From the NCBI RefSeq assembly GCF_000208925.1, contig NW_001914942.1, positions 1 to 58,118 of the forward strand: a DNA stretch of 58,118 nt, written 5' to 3'. Shown here in pieces: positions 30,556 through 41,766 of the stretch. The notes beneath the pieces are model-generated. The model was not told the DNA's origin, ran no database searches, and saw only the letters and a list, made by a program, of their open reading frames with translations. A program made the position numbers and the translations under genes. Within the stretch, counting starts at the first letter, position 1; each line of letters opens with the position of its first letter. Origin of the DNA: Entamoeba histolytica HM-1:IMSS (Eukaryota > Evosea > Mastigamoebida > Endamoebidae).

Positions 30556-31656
30556 ATGACTCAAAAGATTGACTTACAAGATATCACTGACCCTATTATT
30601 AATAACTCATATGAAGAGAATATTTTTCGAGAATTAGATGGGAATCCTCATGACATGGAAGATGAAGAACAAACAAAGAATAAACCATTTAAAGAAGACT
30701 ATTTTGATTATATGATTTATTCAGTGAGAGAACATTACAACAAAGCTAAAGTAATAATGTCTTATTCATTTAATACTGAAAAATTCTCTAAACCAGTTTT
30801 ATTACTTATTTCAGGACTATTTATCTTTTTTGCCGTATCAAGTTCTACTATATTAACCATTGTTGGTATTGTTGACTCACAACACATTTTTGAACATTTA
30901 TTCTTTGTTAAATTAACTCATTTAATAATATCCTCCCCATTTAACCGTACAATACCTTCTTATTCATCAATTAAATTATATCTAGTGATAGGGATATGTA
31001 TTGTTATTAGTTTAACATCACTATATTTATTCCAGTCTATTCTCTCTTTTCCAATGCAGACCCTTGGGCAGTCTATGAAATTCATTCCAATAATTCTTCT
31101 TCGCCCATTATTTAGAATTCCACTCAAACAAAATGATTTAGTCATTGGAGTAATTACATTATCCACCATCTTTGTATTTGTGATTGTAAGTAATGCCAGT
31201 ATAACCTCATTTATATTATTAATGTTATATATTACCTTTGATGCAATGACAATGGTTCTTCAATCAAAATACTTTACAATAGATGACTATTATGCTAAAT
31301 TATTTTATCCATCTGCTTTTTCTGTTATAATATTCTTGATCCTTTCATTACTTCTTCAAAATGATTTGATAATTAGTCACTATTATCTCTGTATATTCAA
31401 TTGTTTGTCTTCAGCAATGACTCAAATAACTAACCAAATACTAATGAAACATACCCGTGGAAAAATATGGATGAACACACTTCATGTTTTTAGACAATTT
31501 GTAAAACTATGTTATTCTTTTCTTTTTATTCAAAACTTAACATCCCTTCAATTCCTATCTTCAGTTCTTGTGTTTTTATGTTTGTTCCTCCACGGGGTGT
31601 CTTTTAAAATACCAAAAAGATTTAACCAACAAGACAGTATAACTTATACCTCTTAG
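30556..31656 (+). CDS. SLC35B-type nucleotide-sugar or PAPS transporter
   Basis: 366 aa, intronless. A polar acidic N-terminus of about 70 residues is followed by about ten hydrophobic helices. FPMQTLGQSMKFIPIILLRP matches the FP-Q-L--S-K-IPVMLM motif of the SLC35B (UAA transporter) family, and the last helices (LTSLQFLSSVLVFLCLFLH) fit too. The closest type by this motif is the PAPS or UDP-sugar group of SLC35B. These exchange a nucleotide-activated donor across Golgi or ER membranes. The substrate cannot be read from sequence; Entamoeba does use PAPS in sulfation. Confidence 0.8.
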   Translation: MTQKIDLQDITDPIINNSYEENIFRELDGNPHDMEDEEQTKNKPFKEDYFDYMIYSVREHYNKAKVIMSYSFNTEKFSKPVLLLISGLFIFFAVSSSTILTIVGIVDSQHIFEHLFFVKLTHLIISSPFNRTIPSYSSIKLYLVIGICIVISLTSLYLFQSILSFPMQTLGQSMKFIPIILLRPLFRIPLKQNDLVIGVITLSTIFVFVIVSNASITSFILLMLYITFDAMTMVLQSKYFTIDDYYAKLFYPSAFSVIIFLILSLLLQNDLIISHYYLCIFNCLSSAMTQITNQILMKHTRGKIWMNTLHVFRQFVKLCYSFLFIQNLTSLQFLSSVLVFLCLFLHGVSFKIPKRFNQQDSITYTS

Positions 31657-31795
31657 TATTTTAATTTATTATCGTTTAATTCCAAAAAATATCAAAAGAG
31701 GTAAACATGAATGTTCTTGTTTTTTATTCTTAAACTAAACCCTTTTCTTACTTTCTTTTCAAATAATATCAAAAATCTTATCATATAACATCATC

Positions 31796-31803
31796 TATTT
31801 AAA
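31796..31803 (+). promoter_or_regulatory. TATA-like element of the deoxyhypusine synthase paralogue
   Basis: TATTTAAA 35-42 bp before the start codon, merging into AAACCCTAAA (31801-31810). It fits the Entamoeba TATA-like core element in spacing. Confidence 0.55.
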
Positions 31804-31837
31804 CCCTAAATCTTAGTAACAACTTTTTGAAAAGAAA

Positions 31838-32848
31838 ATGTCCATCACTGGTGAAGAATTCGCTAAGGTAACTTCAAAAGTTCTTGGTGAATCAAAAGAA
31901 TATAAAGGAGAGAAATGTATTGGATATGATTTTGATAATGGAGTTGACTTTAATAAAGTAATGGAAAAAATGAAATATACAGGATTTCAGGCTTTAAATC
32001 TTGGGCTATGTATAGAACAAGTCAATGAAATGAGAAAGAACCATGCAAAGATATTCCTTGGGATGTCTTCAAATATAGTTTCAAGCGGGTTAAGAGAAGT
32101 TATTCATTATTTAGTAAAGAATAAATTTGTTGATGCTATTGTAGTTACTGCAGGTGGAATTGAAGAAGACTTTATTAAAACAATGCACCCAACACTTCTT
32201 GGTGATTTCTATTTTAAAGGCAAAGAATTATATCCAAATGGATATAACAGAATAGGAAACTTAATTTTACCAAATTCTAATTATTGTGAATTTGAAGATT
32301 GGATGGATCCCTTACTCTTAGAATGTCTTAAGGAACAAAATGAACATGGAGTTCATTGGACACCATCAAAATTGGTTCATAAAATGGGAGAATCTATTAA
32401 TAATGAAAGTTCAATTTATTATTGGGCTGCAAAAAATAATATTCCAGTATTTTCTCCAGCGATTACTGATGGAAGTATTGGTGATATGATCTTCTTCTTT
32501 AGTTATAAAAATGAAGGACTTGTTTTAGATCTTGTTCAAGATGTCATAAAAATAGATGAAATGGCTTTTAATGCTGAAAAAGTTGGATGTCTTTTAGTTG
32601 GTGCTGGTATTGCTAAACATCATATATTAAATGCAATGAAAAGAAGAGGGGGTTGTGATTATTGTGCTATGTTATCAACAAGTATTGAGTGTGATGCATC
32701 AGATGCTGGTTCAGAAATTGCTGCAGATAGAACAAAAGGTTTCTTTAAACCAGAATGTAATCCAGCTAAGGTTATTGGAGATGCCACTATTCTTTTACCA
32801 CTTATTGTTGCTTCAACTTTTGCACAAAAAGAAGAACCTACTAAATAG
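31838..32848 (+). CDS. Deoxyhypusine synthase paralogue, catalytic Lys missing
   Basis: 336 aa, intronless. Strong match along the family: VTAGGIEEDFIK, NEHGVHWTPSKLVHKMGESI, NNIPVFSPAITDGSIGDMI, then AKHHI and the C-terminal VIGDATILLPLIVASTFAQK. The enzyme uses NAD and spermidine to modify one Lys of eIF5A. In active enzymes a Lys in a WGK motif forms the enzyme intermediate. Aligned back from PAKVIGDAT, that position is Phe302 in TKGFF, with Lys only at 300 and 304 and no WGK. Trypanosomatids and Entamoeba are known to pair an inactive paralogue with an active one, so this is probably the regulatory subunit. The active partner is not in this window. Confidence 0.93.
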   Translation: MSITGEEFAKVTSKVLGESKEYKGEKCIGYDFDNGVDFNKVMEKMKYTGFQALNLGLCIEQVNEMRKNHAKIFLGMSSNIVSSGLREVIHYLVKNKFVDAIVVTAGGIEEDFIKTMHPTLLGDFYFKGKELYPNGYNRIGNLILPNSNYCEFEDWMDPLLLECLKEQNEHGVHWTPSKLVHKMGESINNESSIYYWAAKNNIPVFSPAITDGSIGDMIFFFSYKNEGLVLDLVQDVIKIDEMAFNAEKVGCLLVGAGIAKHHILNAMKRRGGCDYCAMLSTSIECDASDAGSEIAADRTKGFFKPECNPAKVIGDATILLPLIVASTFAQKEEPTK

Positions 32849-33824
32849 ATATATTCTAAGTGACTTCCTTTCATTTATTATCATTTTATAACTAAACTTT
32901 ATTATTTAATTATTTTTTTTTTTGATAAGGTTGTAATACTTCAATAATAAATTAAAAAAGAGGTAATAAACTAAAAATAGGTTATGAAATACATTTTTTT
33001 TTCAATAATAATTGAGTAGGTTTACAAAGTCTAGAAATTGTTTAGATACCAGTGAATAACAAGTAAACATTTTATAAAAGAATCAACTAACTTGTATTAG
33101 TAAATTTTGTTTGTATTTTTTGATAAGAAATTCATGACATATTGAATAAAAACAAGATTTTAATAACTTAAGAGTAAATTAATTGCAGTATTAGAGGTTA
33201 AATAGACTATTTGGTAAATAGATATCATTTTAAATAAACAAAGGTATTTTATTATTACAAATAATTAAGAATAAAACTATTTTACAGAGTATAGATAAAA
33301 ATCTATCTTATCTAGACAAGTATAATTATTTTAAGAAATTTTATATAAGAAATTTTTTCAAAACAAAGAAAAGTTGCTGAATTTCACTGAAGTTTTCATA
33401 ATTATTATAAAGAAAAAGAGTGTATTTAATTTACCGTCATATTCAAATTGTTTCATTTTAGTAATAACTTTAATCCAAACCAAAAGTGTCTTGTCAGTAG
33501 GACAACATTCTATGTTAGGGGATAAATATATTCCTATAAAAAAGAAGCAAAAGGTCTTTGAAGGGAGTTTAAAAAATAATAGAGAGAAAAAGAAAAGTTA
33601 TATTAATTAAAGGTACTTTGAAAAAGTTTATATTAGATTAAAAAATTCTATTGAACAAATTACTTGAATTTCTTTTGAAAAATAAAAGAAGAAAACAAAG
33701 AAAGAAGAAAATCGAATTCTGATTTTTTCTTTGGATACCATTTTTGGTCACTATTTTACTTCCAGTTAATATAACCCTGTGAATATAAAAGAACTTTTTA
33801 TATTCAAATTTTATTATTAAACTT
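32849..33824. other. Intergenic, no gene seen
   Basis: About 1 kb of AT-rich spacer. A 78-codon frame at 33374-33610 starts inside low-complexity sequence and has no recognisable similarity. Confidence 0.5.
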
Positions 33825-34175
33825 ATGTACTCTTCAAACTATCTCTCTGTCTTTAAACCAAGCGATATTAGAAGTTATAAAATTATTGATTCTAAAATTA
33901 ATGAACCAACTGTTATCTTAAGTTCTCCTCCTCCTTTAGAAGTTGTTAAAGAAAAATCAGCAAAACCAATTACAACTGTTATCAAAGAACGTAAAACCAA
34001 AAAATATTGGTCAACTGAACAAAAGAAACTTGCAGTTGAAAAAGCTAAGATATTAGGATTATCTAAAGCAACAAAATATCTTCAAGTTACTTATCCAGGA
34101 ATTTATAGTGATTTATCTCCAAGTACATTACAATATTGGATTCATAAAAATAATCCTCAAATTTTATCAATCTGA
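33825..34175 (+). CDS. Small helix-turn-helix DNA-binding protein
   Basis: 116 aa, intronless. After a Ser/Pro-rich start (residues 1-50), the C-terminal half reads KKYWSTEQKKLAVEKAKILG, LSKATKYLQVTYPG, then LSPSTLQYWIHK. This is the layout of a Psq/Brinker- or transposase-type helix-turn-helix: W-T--QK--AV, a helix, S/T and QYWI. It is therefore likely a DNA-binding or transposase-derived regulator. The protein is short, with no other domain. Its target is unknown. Confidence 0.7.
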   Translation: MYSSNYLSVFKPSDIRSYKIIDSKINEPTVILSSPPPLEVVKEKSAKPITTVIKERKTKKYWSTEQKKLAVEKAKILGLSKATKYLQVTYPGIYSDLSPSTLQYWIHKNNPQILSI

Positions 34176-34436
34176 TGTATCCATTCTTTGTATCACTCTA
34201 TTAAATAGATTTCTTTTTATTACTTTTCTTTTTTCTTAGAAATAAAAATCTTCATTTTAATGAAAAGACAATATTTTTTTTCTCTTATTTTTGAAAACTT
34301 CGTTTTTATTATTAATTACCCTTTCTTGCTTTTTCTTTTATGATTTACTCATTACTAAAAAATCAGGAAACTTCCCTATTGATTCGAGTAACCATCTTTA
34401 ACTTTCCAAAAAGAAAAACTAAAAAATCATTACGAG

Positions 34437-35351
34437 ATGGACTACCAGAAGTGTTTAGAAGTTGTTAAAGGAGGTAATATTCTTCCTGAAAATGATTTTA
34501 AAAGACTATGTAATGCTGTTAAATCTATTCTAATTGAAGAGTCTAATGTACAACCAATTCAATCTCCTGTTGTTGTTTGTGGTGATATTCATGGACAATT
34601 CTTTGACTTAATGAAATTATTTTCTATTGGAGGTTCATTACCAGAAAATTCATATATTTTTTTAGGTGATTATGTTGATAGAGGAAGTTATTCAATTGAA
34701 GTATTTACTTTATTAATGTTATATAAAGTAATGTATCCAACTAGAATCTCCTTAATGAGAGGTAATCACGAAAGTAGACAAGTCACTCAAGTTTATGGTT
34801 TTTATGAAGAATGTATTAAAAAATATGGAACTGCCAATTCGTATAGATGGTGTATGGAAGTATTTGATTATTTAAATATTGCTGCTCTTATTGATGGTAA
34901 AATTTTTTGTGTTCATGGTGGTCTTTCACCTGAAATAAGAAGTATAGATCATATTAGAGTTATTGTAAAAAGAAATCAAGAAATTCCACATGAAGGTGCA
35001 TTTTGTGATTTAATGTGGTCAGACCCAGATGAAAGTGTTGAAGGAATGGTCCCATCAACAAGAGGTGCTGGATATGTTTTTGGTGCAAAACCAGTTAATG
35101 AATTTGTTCAAGTTAATAATATTGATTTAATTGCTCGTGCTCATCAAGTGGTACAAGAAGGTTACAAATATCATTTTGATAATAAATTGGTTACTGTATG
35201 GTCTGCACCAAATTATTGTGGTAGATGTGGTAATATTGCTTGTATTATGAGAGTAGGAACTGATTTGAAACAAGACTTTACTATTTTTGATGCTGTTCCT
35301 GAATCAGAAAAACCAATTCCACCAAGAATAACACCAGCTTTCTTTGTGTAA
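34437..35351 (+). CDS. PP4/PP6-type protein phosphatase catalytic subunit
   Basis: 304 aa, intronless, the usual PP6 length (305). All metal-site motifs are present: [27 protein letters not shown] and [29 protein letters not shown], then NVQPIQSPV and [11 protein letters not shown], points to the PP6 (SIT4) group, while [20 protein letters not shown] and the [11 protein letters not shown] segment are shared with PP4. It is a Ser/Thr phosphatase of the PP2A branch. The last residues are AFFV rather than the YFL that is carboxymethylated in PP2A, PP4 and PP6, so the terminal Leu is replaced by Val. Confidence 0.92.
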   Translation: MDYQKCLEVVKGGNILPENDFKRLCNAVKSILIEESNVQPIQSPVVVCGDIHGQFFDLMKLFSIGGSLPENSYIFLGDYVDRGSYSIEVFTLLMLYKVMYPTRISLMRGNHESRQVTQVYGFYEECIKKYGTANSYRWCMEVFDYLNIAALIDGKIFCVHGGLSPEIRSIDHIRVIVKRNQEIPHEGAFCDLMWSDPDESVEGMVPSTRGAGYVFGAKPVNEFVQVNNIDLIARAHQVVQEGYKYHFDNKLVTVWSAPNYCGRCGNIACIMRVGTDLKQDFTIFDAVPESEKPIPPRITPAFFV

Positions 35352-35501
35352 AGGGATGAAATGATCACATAATCCAAATTAATACTTTTAAAAACAAAAA
35401 ACCTTAAAATATTATTTTTAAGATTTTTTTTGATTTTTGAAAAATTGATAAGATTGGATTTAGGGTTGAAACTCTTTTGAGATTTTTTTATTTCATTTCT
35501 T

Positions 35502-36593
35502 ATGACCATTGAATTAAAGGAGGAAATTATCATTCCTGATGATATTGTTTGTCCTTCTCGTGTGTTAGATATTAAATTTAGTCCAACTAATGATGTTGTT
35601 GCTGTCGGAGATATGCATGGTCTTATTAGATTATATAACTATGGTAATATTCAAGAACCAAATGAAATATTTACTCTTAAAGCTCATGAAGATTCAACAA
35701 GAGATGTTTGTTTTAATGACAATGGAAATCTTTTGTTTTCTACTTCTGCTGATGGTTCAATTACTATTACAGATTTAAATAATCAAAAAATTCTTGCAAA
35801 GAATGATAAAGCCCATAAACATGGTATCTATTCATTAGATGTAAAAGGAAATATTTTTGTTACAGGTGATGAAAGTGGCAGAATTAAAGTATGGGATATG
35901 AGACAACAAAAATGTGTTGTTGTTTTCAATGAACATCATGATTATATTTCTCAATTAACCATTTGTGATAATACTATTTTTGCTGCAGGAGGTGATGGAT
36001 GTATGTCAACATGGAATATTAATTCAAAAAAAGTTATTGGAATAAGTGATAATATGAATGAAGATTTATTATCTCTTTCTATAACAAAAAAAGATGACAC
36101 ACTTGTATGTGGTGGTCAAAGTGGAAAATTATTTGTATGGGAATGGGATAATTGGGAATATCCAAAAAATGCTCTTAAAGGACATCCAGAGAGTATTGAG
36201 AGTATTATTGCAGTCAATAAAAATACTATTATTACTGGTAGTTCTGATGGTATTATTCGTGTAGTTCAAATAAATCCACACAAATTACTAGGTTGTGTTG
36301 GTCAACATGATTTTCCAATTGAACGTTTAGCTTTGTCAAGAGACAAAAATATATTAGCATCATCTTCTCATAGTAGACACATCAAATTTTGGGATGTTGG
36401 ATATTTATATAATGACCAAGATGATGAAGAAAGTGATGATAGTAAACAAAAAACAATGGTAATAGAAAAACCCGAAGCAGACATTGTTACTCCTTTCCAA
36501 GAAGAAAAAGTTCAAAATGCATATAACAAAAAGAAGAAAACTAAAGGTCCACAACAAAGAAATGAAACTAATCCATTCTACAAAGATATGTGA
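35502..36593 (+). CDS. WDR55-like WD40 protein (ribosome biogenesis)
   Basis: 363 aa, intronless. Six to seven WD repeats fill residues 15-300 (VTGDESGRIKVWDMRQQKCV, FAAGGDGCMSTWNI, LVCGGQSGKLFVWEWDNWEY, and ASSSHSRHIKFWDVGYL last). The repeat order and motifs such as MNEDLLSLSITKKDDTLVCG, then GHPESIESI, fit WDR55/Jip5, a nucleolar factor of rRNA maturation. The tail is acidic, then Lys-rich, and ends NETNPFYKDM. TTTAGGGTT lies 35-43 bp upstream. Confidence 0.85.
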   Translation: MTIELKEEIIIPDDIVCPSRVLDIKFSPTNDVVAVGDMHGLIRLYNYGNIQEPNEIFTLKAHEDSTRDVCFNDNGNLLFSTSADGSITITDLNNQKILAKNDKAHKHGIYSLDVKGNIFVTGDESGRIKVWDMRQQKCVVVFNEHHDYISQLTICDNTIFAAGGDGCMSTWNINSKKVIGISDNMNEDLLSLSITKKDDTLVCGGQSGKLFVWEWDNWEYPKNALKGHPESIESIIAVNKNTIITGSSDGIIRVVQINPHKLLGCVGQHDFPIERLALSRDKNILASSSHSRHIKFWDVGYLYNDQDDEESDDSKQKTMVIEKPEADIVTPFQEEKVQNAYNKKKKTKGPQQRNETNPFYKDM

Positions 36594-36729
36594 AGGATTA
36601 ACTATTTCGATTGAATTTTTGTGATGTATAACATTTTACATTTTTTTTCTCTAATTAAAAAAAAATCTAAAACATAAAAACCTATTATCATTTAGAACTG
36701 AGAAATAAATCTACATATATTAATTAAAG

Positions 36730-37401
36730 ATGTCTGAAGAGAAGAAAGTTGAAGTTAAAACATTTACACGACAACAAAGACCTAAAGTAGATTCTCCACA
36801 AGATGAAAAAATCCATATTGGAGCTAATTCCTATATCTCAAGAATTATATTTATTATAAGAGATAGTCTTGAAACTAAAAACAAGCCATCAGTTACTATT
36901 AGAGGACTTGGAAGAGGAGCAAATACTGCATTAAGAGCAACCCAAATAATTCAAAGAGTATTACCATGCCATGTTATTGTTAAGAGTGAATTATTCAGTT
37001 CTCAAGATAAATTTGTCTGTGACCAAGATAAGAAAGAAATTTCTATCCCAAGACTTATGAGCTGTGTTGAAATTACTTTTTCATTAGTCCCTCCAAAAGA
37101 TACTAATGTCCCAGGATATATGGCACCACTTACTGAAGAACAATTAGAAATATTTAAGAATAGACCAAAGAGAAGATTTAATAGAAGACCAGGATACGTT
37201 AATAGAAACAACAGAAATAGAAGAGAAAGAGGAAAGAAAGAAAACACTAAATCAGAAGAAAAGAAAGAAGTTGCTAAATCAGAGGAAAAAAAGGAACAAC
37301 CAAAAGAAGAAAGAGAAAGGGGTAGTTCTAAAAATGATCTTAGAAATAGGGCTAGACCAAAGGGGTATGGTGGTAGGTATTACAAACACTATGAAAAGTA
37401 A
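36730..37401 (+). CDS. Alba-domain nucleic-acid-binding protein
   Basis: 223 aa, intronless. The Alba fold occupies about residues 28-118: IHIGANSYISRIIFIIRDSL, VTIRGLGRGANTALRATQII, then VIVKSELFS. The G-x-G-x-x-x-x-x-A-x-x-x-A-x-x-I motif is well kept. The last 90 residues are basic and low complexity (RRFNRRPGYVNRNNRNRRERG and KSEEKKE repeats), like the RGG-type tails of eukaryotic Alba proteins of the Rpp25/MDP2 group, which bind RNA. The role may be RNase P/MRP or mRNA binding. Confidence 0.88.
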   Translation: MSEEKKVEVKTFTRQQRPKVDSPQDEKIHIGANSYISRIIFIIRDSLETKNKPSVTIRGLGRGANTALRATQIIQRVLPCHVIVKSELFSSQDKFVCDQDKKEISIPRLMSCVEITFSLVPPKDTNVPGYMAPLTEEQLEIFKNRPKRRFNRRPGYVNRNNRNRRERGKKENTKSEEKKEVAKSEEKKEQPKEERERGSSKNDLRNRARPKGYGGRYYKHYEK

Positions 37402-37623
37402 CTTGGGTTAATCAGTTATTTTAATTAGTTTTTAAATATAGTTTTTTTTAATTCAATAACTCTAAAACATTGTGTCATCATGACGTATGCATATCTTATT
37501 TCTTAAATTAAACAGTGAATTAATGCTATATAAAACATAAATAATAATAATAAAAAATTGATGAAGAAAGTGAAAAGTATTTTGGAAAGTGAATTGATTA
37601 ATGAAATGAACTATATAAATTAA

Positions 37624-38862
37624 GTGAATGTTAATAAAAGAATATTTATGTTTTCTAAGTATATTGAACAAGAGTGTTTAGGTGGAACAATGATTAGGAG
37701 AATGTCTAATTTGGCTCATTCATTAAAAGCTCAAAAAGGTAATGAGAAAGTAATTGATTTAACATTAGGTAATCCTCAACTTCCACCACCTAATGCATAT
37801 ATCAATGCACTCAAAACTATTGCGTCAACAGAAGAGCCATTATGTCATGGATATTCTTCTACTAATGGAGATTTTGAAGCAAGGGAAGCTATTGCATGTA
37901 TTATAGATCAATTTGAGGAAGTTCAAGTTACATCAGAAGATATTATTATGACATCTGGATGTGCTGGTGCATGTAATGTATTTCTAAAAACAATATTAGA
38001 CCCAGGAGATGAAGTTATAATTTTTTCACCTTATTTTGTAGAATATATTTTTTATATTCAAAATTATGGAGGAATTGCCATTGAAGTTCCAACAAGGTTT
38101 GAAGATAAATGGCAAATTAACAAACAATTATTAGAACAAAAATTAAGTAATAAGACTCGTTGTGTAATATTTAATTCTCCTAATAATCCAACTGGAATAT
38201 CTTATACTCAAGAAAGTATTGATTGTATATTAAACATAATTAGAGAATATTCAATAAAAATTAATAGACCAATTTGGGTATTAAATGATGCTGTTTATTG
38301 TAGAGTAGTAGAACCAAATATTCATATTCATTCAATATTTCATTATAAATATTCTGCTATTGCATACTCTCTTTCTAAAGATGTTTCTATTCCTGGAGAA
38401 AGAATTGGGTGTCTTGCAGTTAATCCAAACATACCAAATCATAACCAAATTGTTAATGCCTTAGCAACAACAAATGAAATACTTGGCTTTGTTCATACAA
38501 ATAAACTTCAAATGAGGATTATTCCATTAATTAAATATGCAACAGTTGATATAAATTTGTATAACAAATCAAGACAATTAATGTGTCAATGTTTAGATGA
38601 TTTAAAAATTCAATACATTCGTCCAGAAGGTACATTTTTTATCTTTCCAAAAGTTGAAGCTTCTTTAGATGAATGGGAGTTTTGTAAAACTTTTGCAGAA
38701 AATGGAATAGTAACAGTTCCAGGAAGTGGATTTGGGTGTAAAGGGTTTTATAGAATTTCAGTATGTCAAACACCAGAATATATTCAATCAATAATTCCAA
38801 AATTTAAAGAAGCATTTAATAAAACAGTAAATCAATTATATAAAAAAAGAACAATAACATAA
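37624..38862 (+). CDS. Class I/II PLP aminotransferase
   Basis: 412 aa, or 404 aa if Met9 (37648-37650) is used. Motifs in order: LTLGNPQLPPP, CHGYSSTNGDFEAREAIA, TSGCAGACNVFLKT, NSPNNPTGISYT (PLP contact), NDAVYC, then YSLSKDVSIPGERIG with the PLP Lys, and the C-terminal Arg (GFYRISVCQTPE) for the carboxylate. It belongs to the aspartate-type aminotransferase fold group with a bacterial flavour. Substrate is not known. The protein has no targeting peptide and is probably cytosolic. Confidence 0.88.
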   Translation: MNVNKRIFMFSKYIEQECLGGTMIRRMSNLAHSLKAQKGNEKVIDLTLGNPQLPPPNAYINALKTIASTEEPLCHGYSSTNGDFEAREAIACIIDQFEEVQVTSEDIIMTSGCAGACNVFLKTILDPGDEVIIFSPYFVEYIFYIQNYGGIAIEVPTRFEDKWQINKQLLEQKLSNKTRCVIFNSPNNPTGISYTQESIDCILNIIREYSIKINRPIWVLNDAVYCRVVEPNIHIHSIFHYKYSAIAYSLSKDVSIPGERIGCLAVNPNIPNHNQIVNALATTNEILGFVHTNKLQMRIIPLIKYATVDINLYNKSRQLMCQCLDDLKIQYIRPEGTFFIFPKVEASLDEWEFCKTFAENGIVTVPGSGFGCKGFYRISVCQTPEYIQSIIPKFKEAFNKTVNQLYKKRTIT

Positions 38863-38967
38863 TTAATAATTGAATTTAAAAAAAAGTAATAAATATTTAA
38901 ATTAAAAATGAAAGATTAATATTTTTTTCATAAAATAAAAATACAATTGAAATACATTTAATAAAAT

Positions 38968-40901
38968 TTAATAATCAATTCTTACTTTCTTCTCTATTAA
39001 AGCATAAAACTGTGCTGTTATAGGATAATCACTTTTTAAGAAACTTAAAATTAACATCATTTCATCAGCTGAATTACATTGAAAAAGTTCTTCTAATTCA
39101 GTAAGAACTGTCATATTTATTCCTTCAGTTTTGATAATTGAAAGAACAATTCGAGCTTTTTGTTGATAATATTCAAGGAATTTACATATTTCAATAAAAC
39201 TAAGAGAGAGTTGATTTGAATAATAATAATATAAAAGTCTTGTTGAAATATTTTCAGTTGTTGGACTTCTTTGTAATAATCTTAAACTTCTATCAGGAGG
39301 AATTGCAGAAATTGGAAATTGACATTGAAGTGCTTTAGCCGCAATTGATATTTGTGCTGTTGCACGATAACAAAAATGTTCAAACATTGAAGAACTTTTT
39401 GATATTGCTACTTGCATAGTTTGACAATTAATAACACAATAAGGTAATGGAATATCATAAAGAGAACGTTGTTCTAATTCAGTTAAAAAGATTGCTTTAA
39501 CAAACCAATTTCTTCTTGGTACAAAGAAAGGGAAACAAGTAAATGGATTATTTGAAGTTGTTGTAAATTGAGGAGGATTTAATGAATAAAATAATGAATG
39601 AAAGAAATTTTTTGTTTTATCTGATTGAGCTAAAACAATAGTAAAATAAGTTTCTAAATGAGCAGTTAAAACCATTGAAATAAATTGAGAAGAAAAAGGA
39701 TATTCATTTTTCTTTTCTTTTCTAAAGAGTGGTTTTTTTGTGATATTTATGATTTGTTGGTCAGGGTCATAAATAGGTTCAATAGGTTTATAAATACAAT
39801 TTACTGCAACATCAAAACTTTCAGAAATGTTTCTAATCATATCATTAATATAATCAATTGATAATTTTTTAGCATTTTCTGGTTTATAATTTTGAATTGA
39901 AATATTTCTAAAAATTATTAATGTAGCATTAAAAATCATCATATTAATTGAGTCAGTTAATAATTCTAATAATTGTTTATAAATTGATAATCCTTTAATA
40001 TTTTCAAATTTTTGCATTGTTTGTAAACAGAATTGTTGTCTTTCATAAACTTTTTTTCTATTTTCATTATCTAATTCTTCTGGTGTTTTAATTTTTTCTT
40101 CTTCATTAATGATTTGTGTTTCTATTGGAGAAGAACTTGAAATATCAGATAAAATTGTTTCATAGTCTGTTGCTAAAGACAAATTATTAAATGAAGAATT
40201 CTGATATTGAGATGTTTCTGAAGGTTGTAAAGAAACTGATTCTTCAATTACTTCTTTATGAGGAATAGGCAATTGAATAGTAATACAAACTAAATAAAAA
40301 GGAGAAGGTGATTGATTTGAAATACGAAGAATTGGAAGATAAATTAAATGAAGAACTGTTGCCGAGTTTTTTTCATAATTAAGAACAAAAGTATAAGTAA
40401 TAGGAGAATGAGTTTGTATTAATTGTCCAATTTCACTTTTAAGAGCTTTAGAAAAGACATTAAATCGATTAATAGTAAAACTTTGATTTTGAGATATTTT
40501 CATGAAGTCTTTATATTGAAATATTGTTTCTTTATTTAAAGAAAATTGAAAGTTAATTTGTGATTGTTCTGATAAATCAATGATATGAATTTGTTTTAAA
40601 TATTTACTTTTAATAACATCATCATTATTATTACCTTATTATGAATTAGTTTAAATTATTTATTCCTTTGTTTTGTTTTTTTTTATTAATAAAATAATAA
40701 TAACAATAACAAACTAATTTTTATTTTACTATTCCCTAATGTCCCTGGTGTCATTTCTAATAACATTCTTAATGATGCCCATATAATTCCCCAATGTTCA
40801 TATATATCTTTTGCATTACTAGAAAGTAATTGTTTAATTACTTTCATATAGTCATCATATGTTTGCTTAGTAGAATAGTCTGAAATAAAAGAACTTTGCA
40901 T
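38968..40901 (-). CDS. Unknown 617-aa protein
   Basis: Model: complement(join(38968..40634,40715..40901)). The 80-nt intron opens GTTTGT and ends AATAAG, not TAG. Exon 1 gives 62 residues (MQSSFISDYSTKQTYDDYMK at the start). The long frame stays open without a Met up to the splice site, which supports the join. Its first ATG (40503) would cut 44 codons of open frame. Composition is Ser/Gln/Asn/Ile-rich with a helical centre. I do not recognise the family; FPFFVPRRNWFVKAIFLTEL and DIPLPYCVINCQTMQ are the most structured parts. Confidence 0.7.
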
Positions 40902-41766
40902 TTTCTTTTCAATAAATAAATATTAATTTAAGTTTTATTTAAAAAATTTATATTTTTTATTATATTACACTGATAATTAATAAAATTGGTTATTTGTTTA
41001 AAAATACAGTTACTTTAAATTTTTACTGAAAAACATATTTTTTTTTTCTTTGATTTTCTTATTTTTTTTTTTACCTTGTTATATCTTCTTTTTTATCACT
41101 TCTCCTCTCTTCTTTATTGCCTTTCTCATCTTCTTTCCATTCCTTAATACTTTTACTCTATTCTATTTTTCTAAATTCACTCTATTTTTTTTTATTAATT
41201 AATTAAAATATGAATAATAAATTACTCTTTTTTTATTTATCTCTTGGTTGTTTTACTTCTTTATTTCTTTTTTTTTATTCACTATCAGTACTTATTAAAT
41301 CTCTTTTCAGTTAGAATTTAATAAATATTGATATTATCAATTGATTTAATCAATTTGATTTCATTAGTACATTAACTACTTAAAGAATATTTCCATTAAG
41401 TATTTTTTAGATATTTTGAATATTTCATAGTTCACCCTCATTATGCAGAGTCATTAAATTAATACTATAACGTATTGTTATATTACAATACAAAAAACTG
41501 TATTGTAATTTTGGATTATATAATTATTTATAATTTAAATTCTTATTGTACGGATTCATTTAAAAAGATAATTGAATTAATAAATGTATAAAAAAATAGC
41601 TATGCAGTTAAACATTCTCTAGACTTTAAAGGAATAAAAATGTTTAAATAGAAGTTTATTGTCAAATAATAACATATCACATAGTAATATTTAGTTCATA
41701 AGTAAATTATCCAAATATTTGTACTGTTTTAAGAATGAACCAAAAAGATAAGAATCAATGAAATTA
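40902..41766. other. Intergenic, no gene seen
   Basis: AT-rich, with a T/C-rich part around 41040-41190. No gene-like frame. Confidence 0.5.

Noticed and set aside
33374..33610. 78-codon frame before the HTH gene
   Set aside because: Low complexity, no family, not needed by neighbours.
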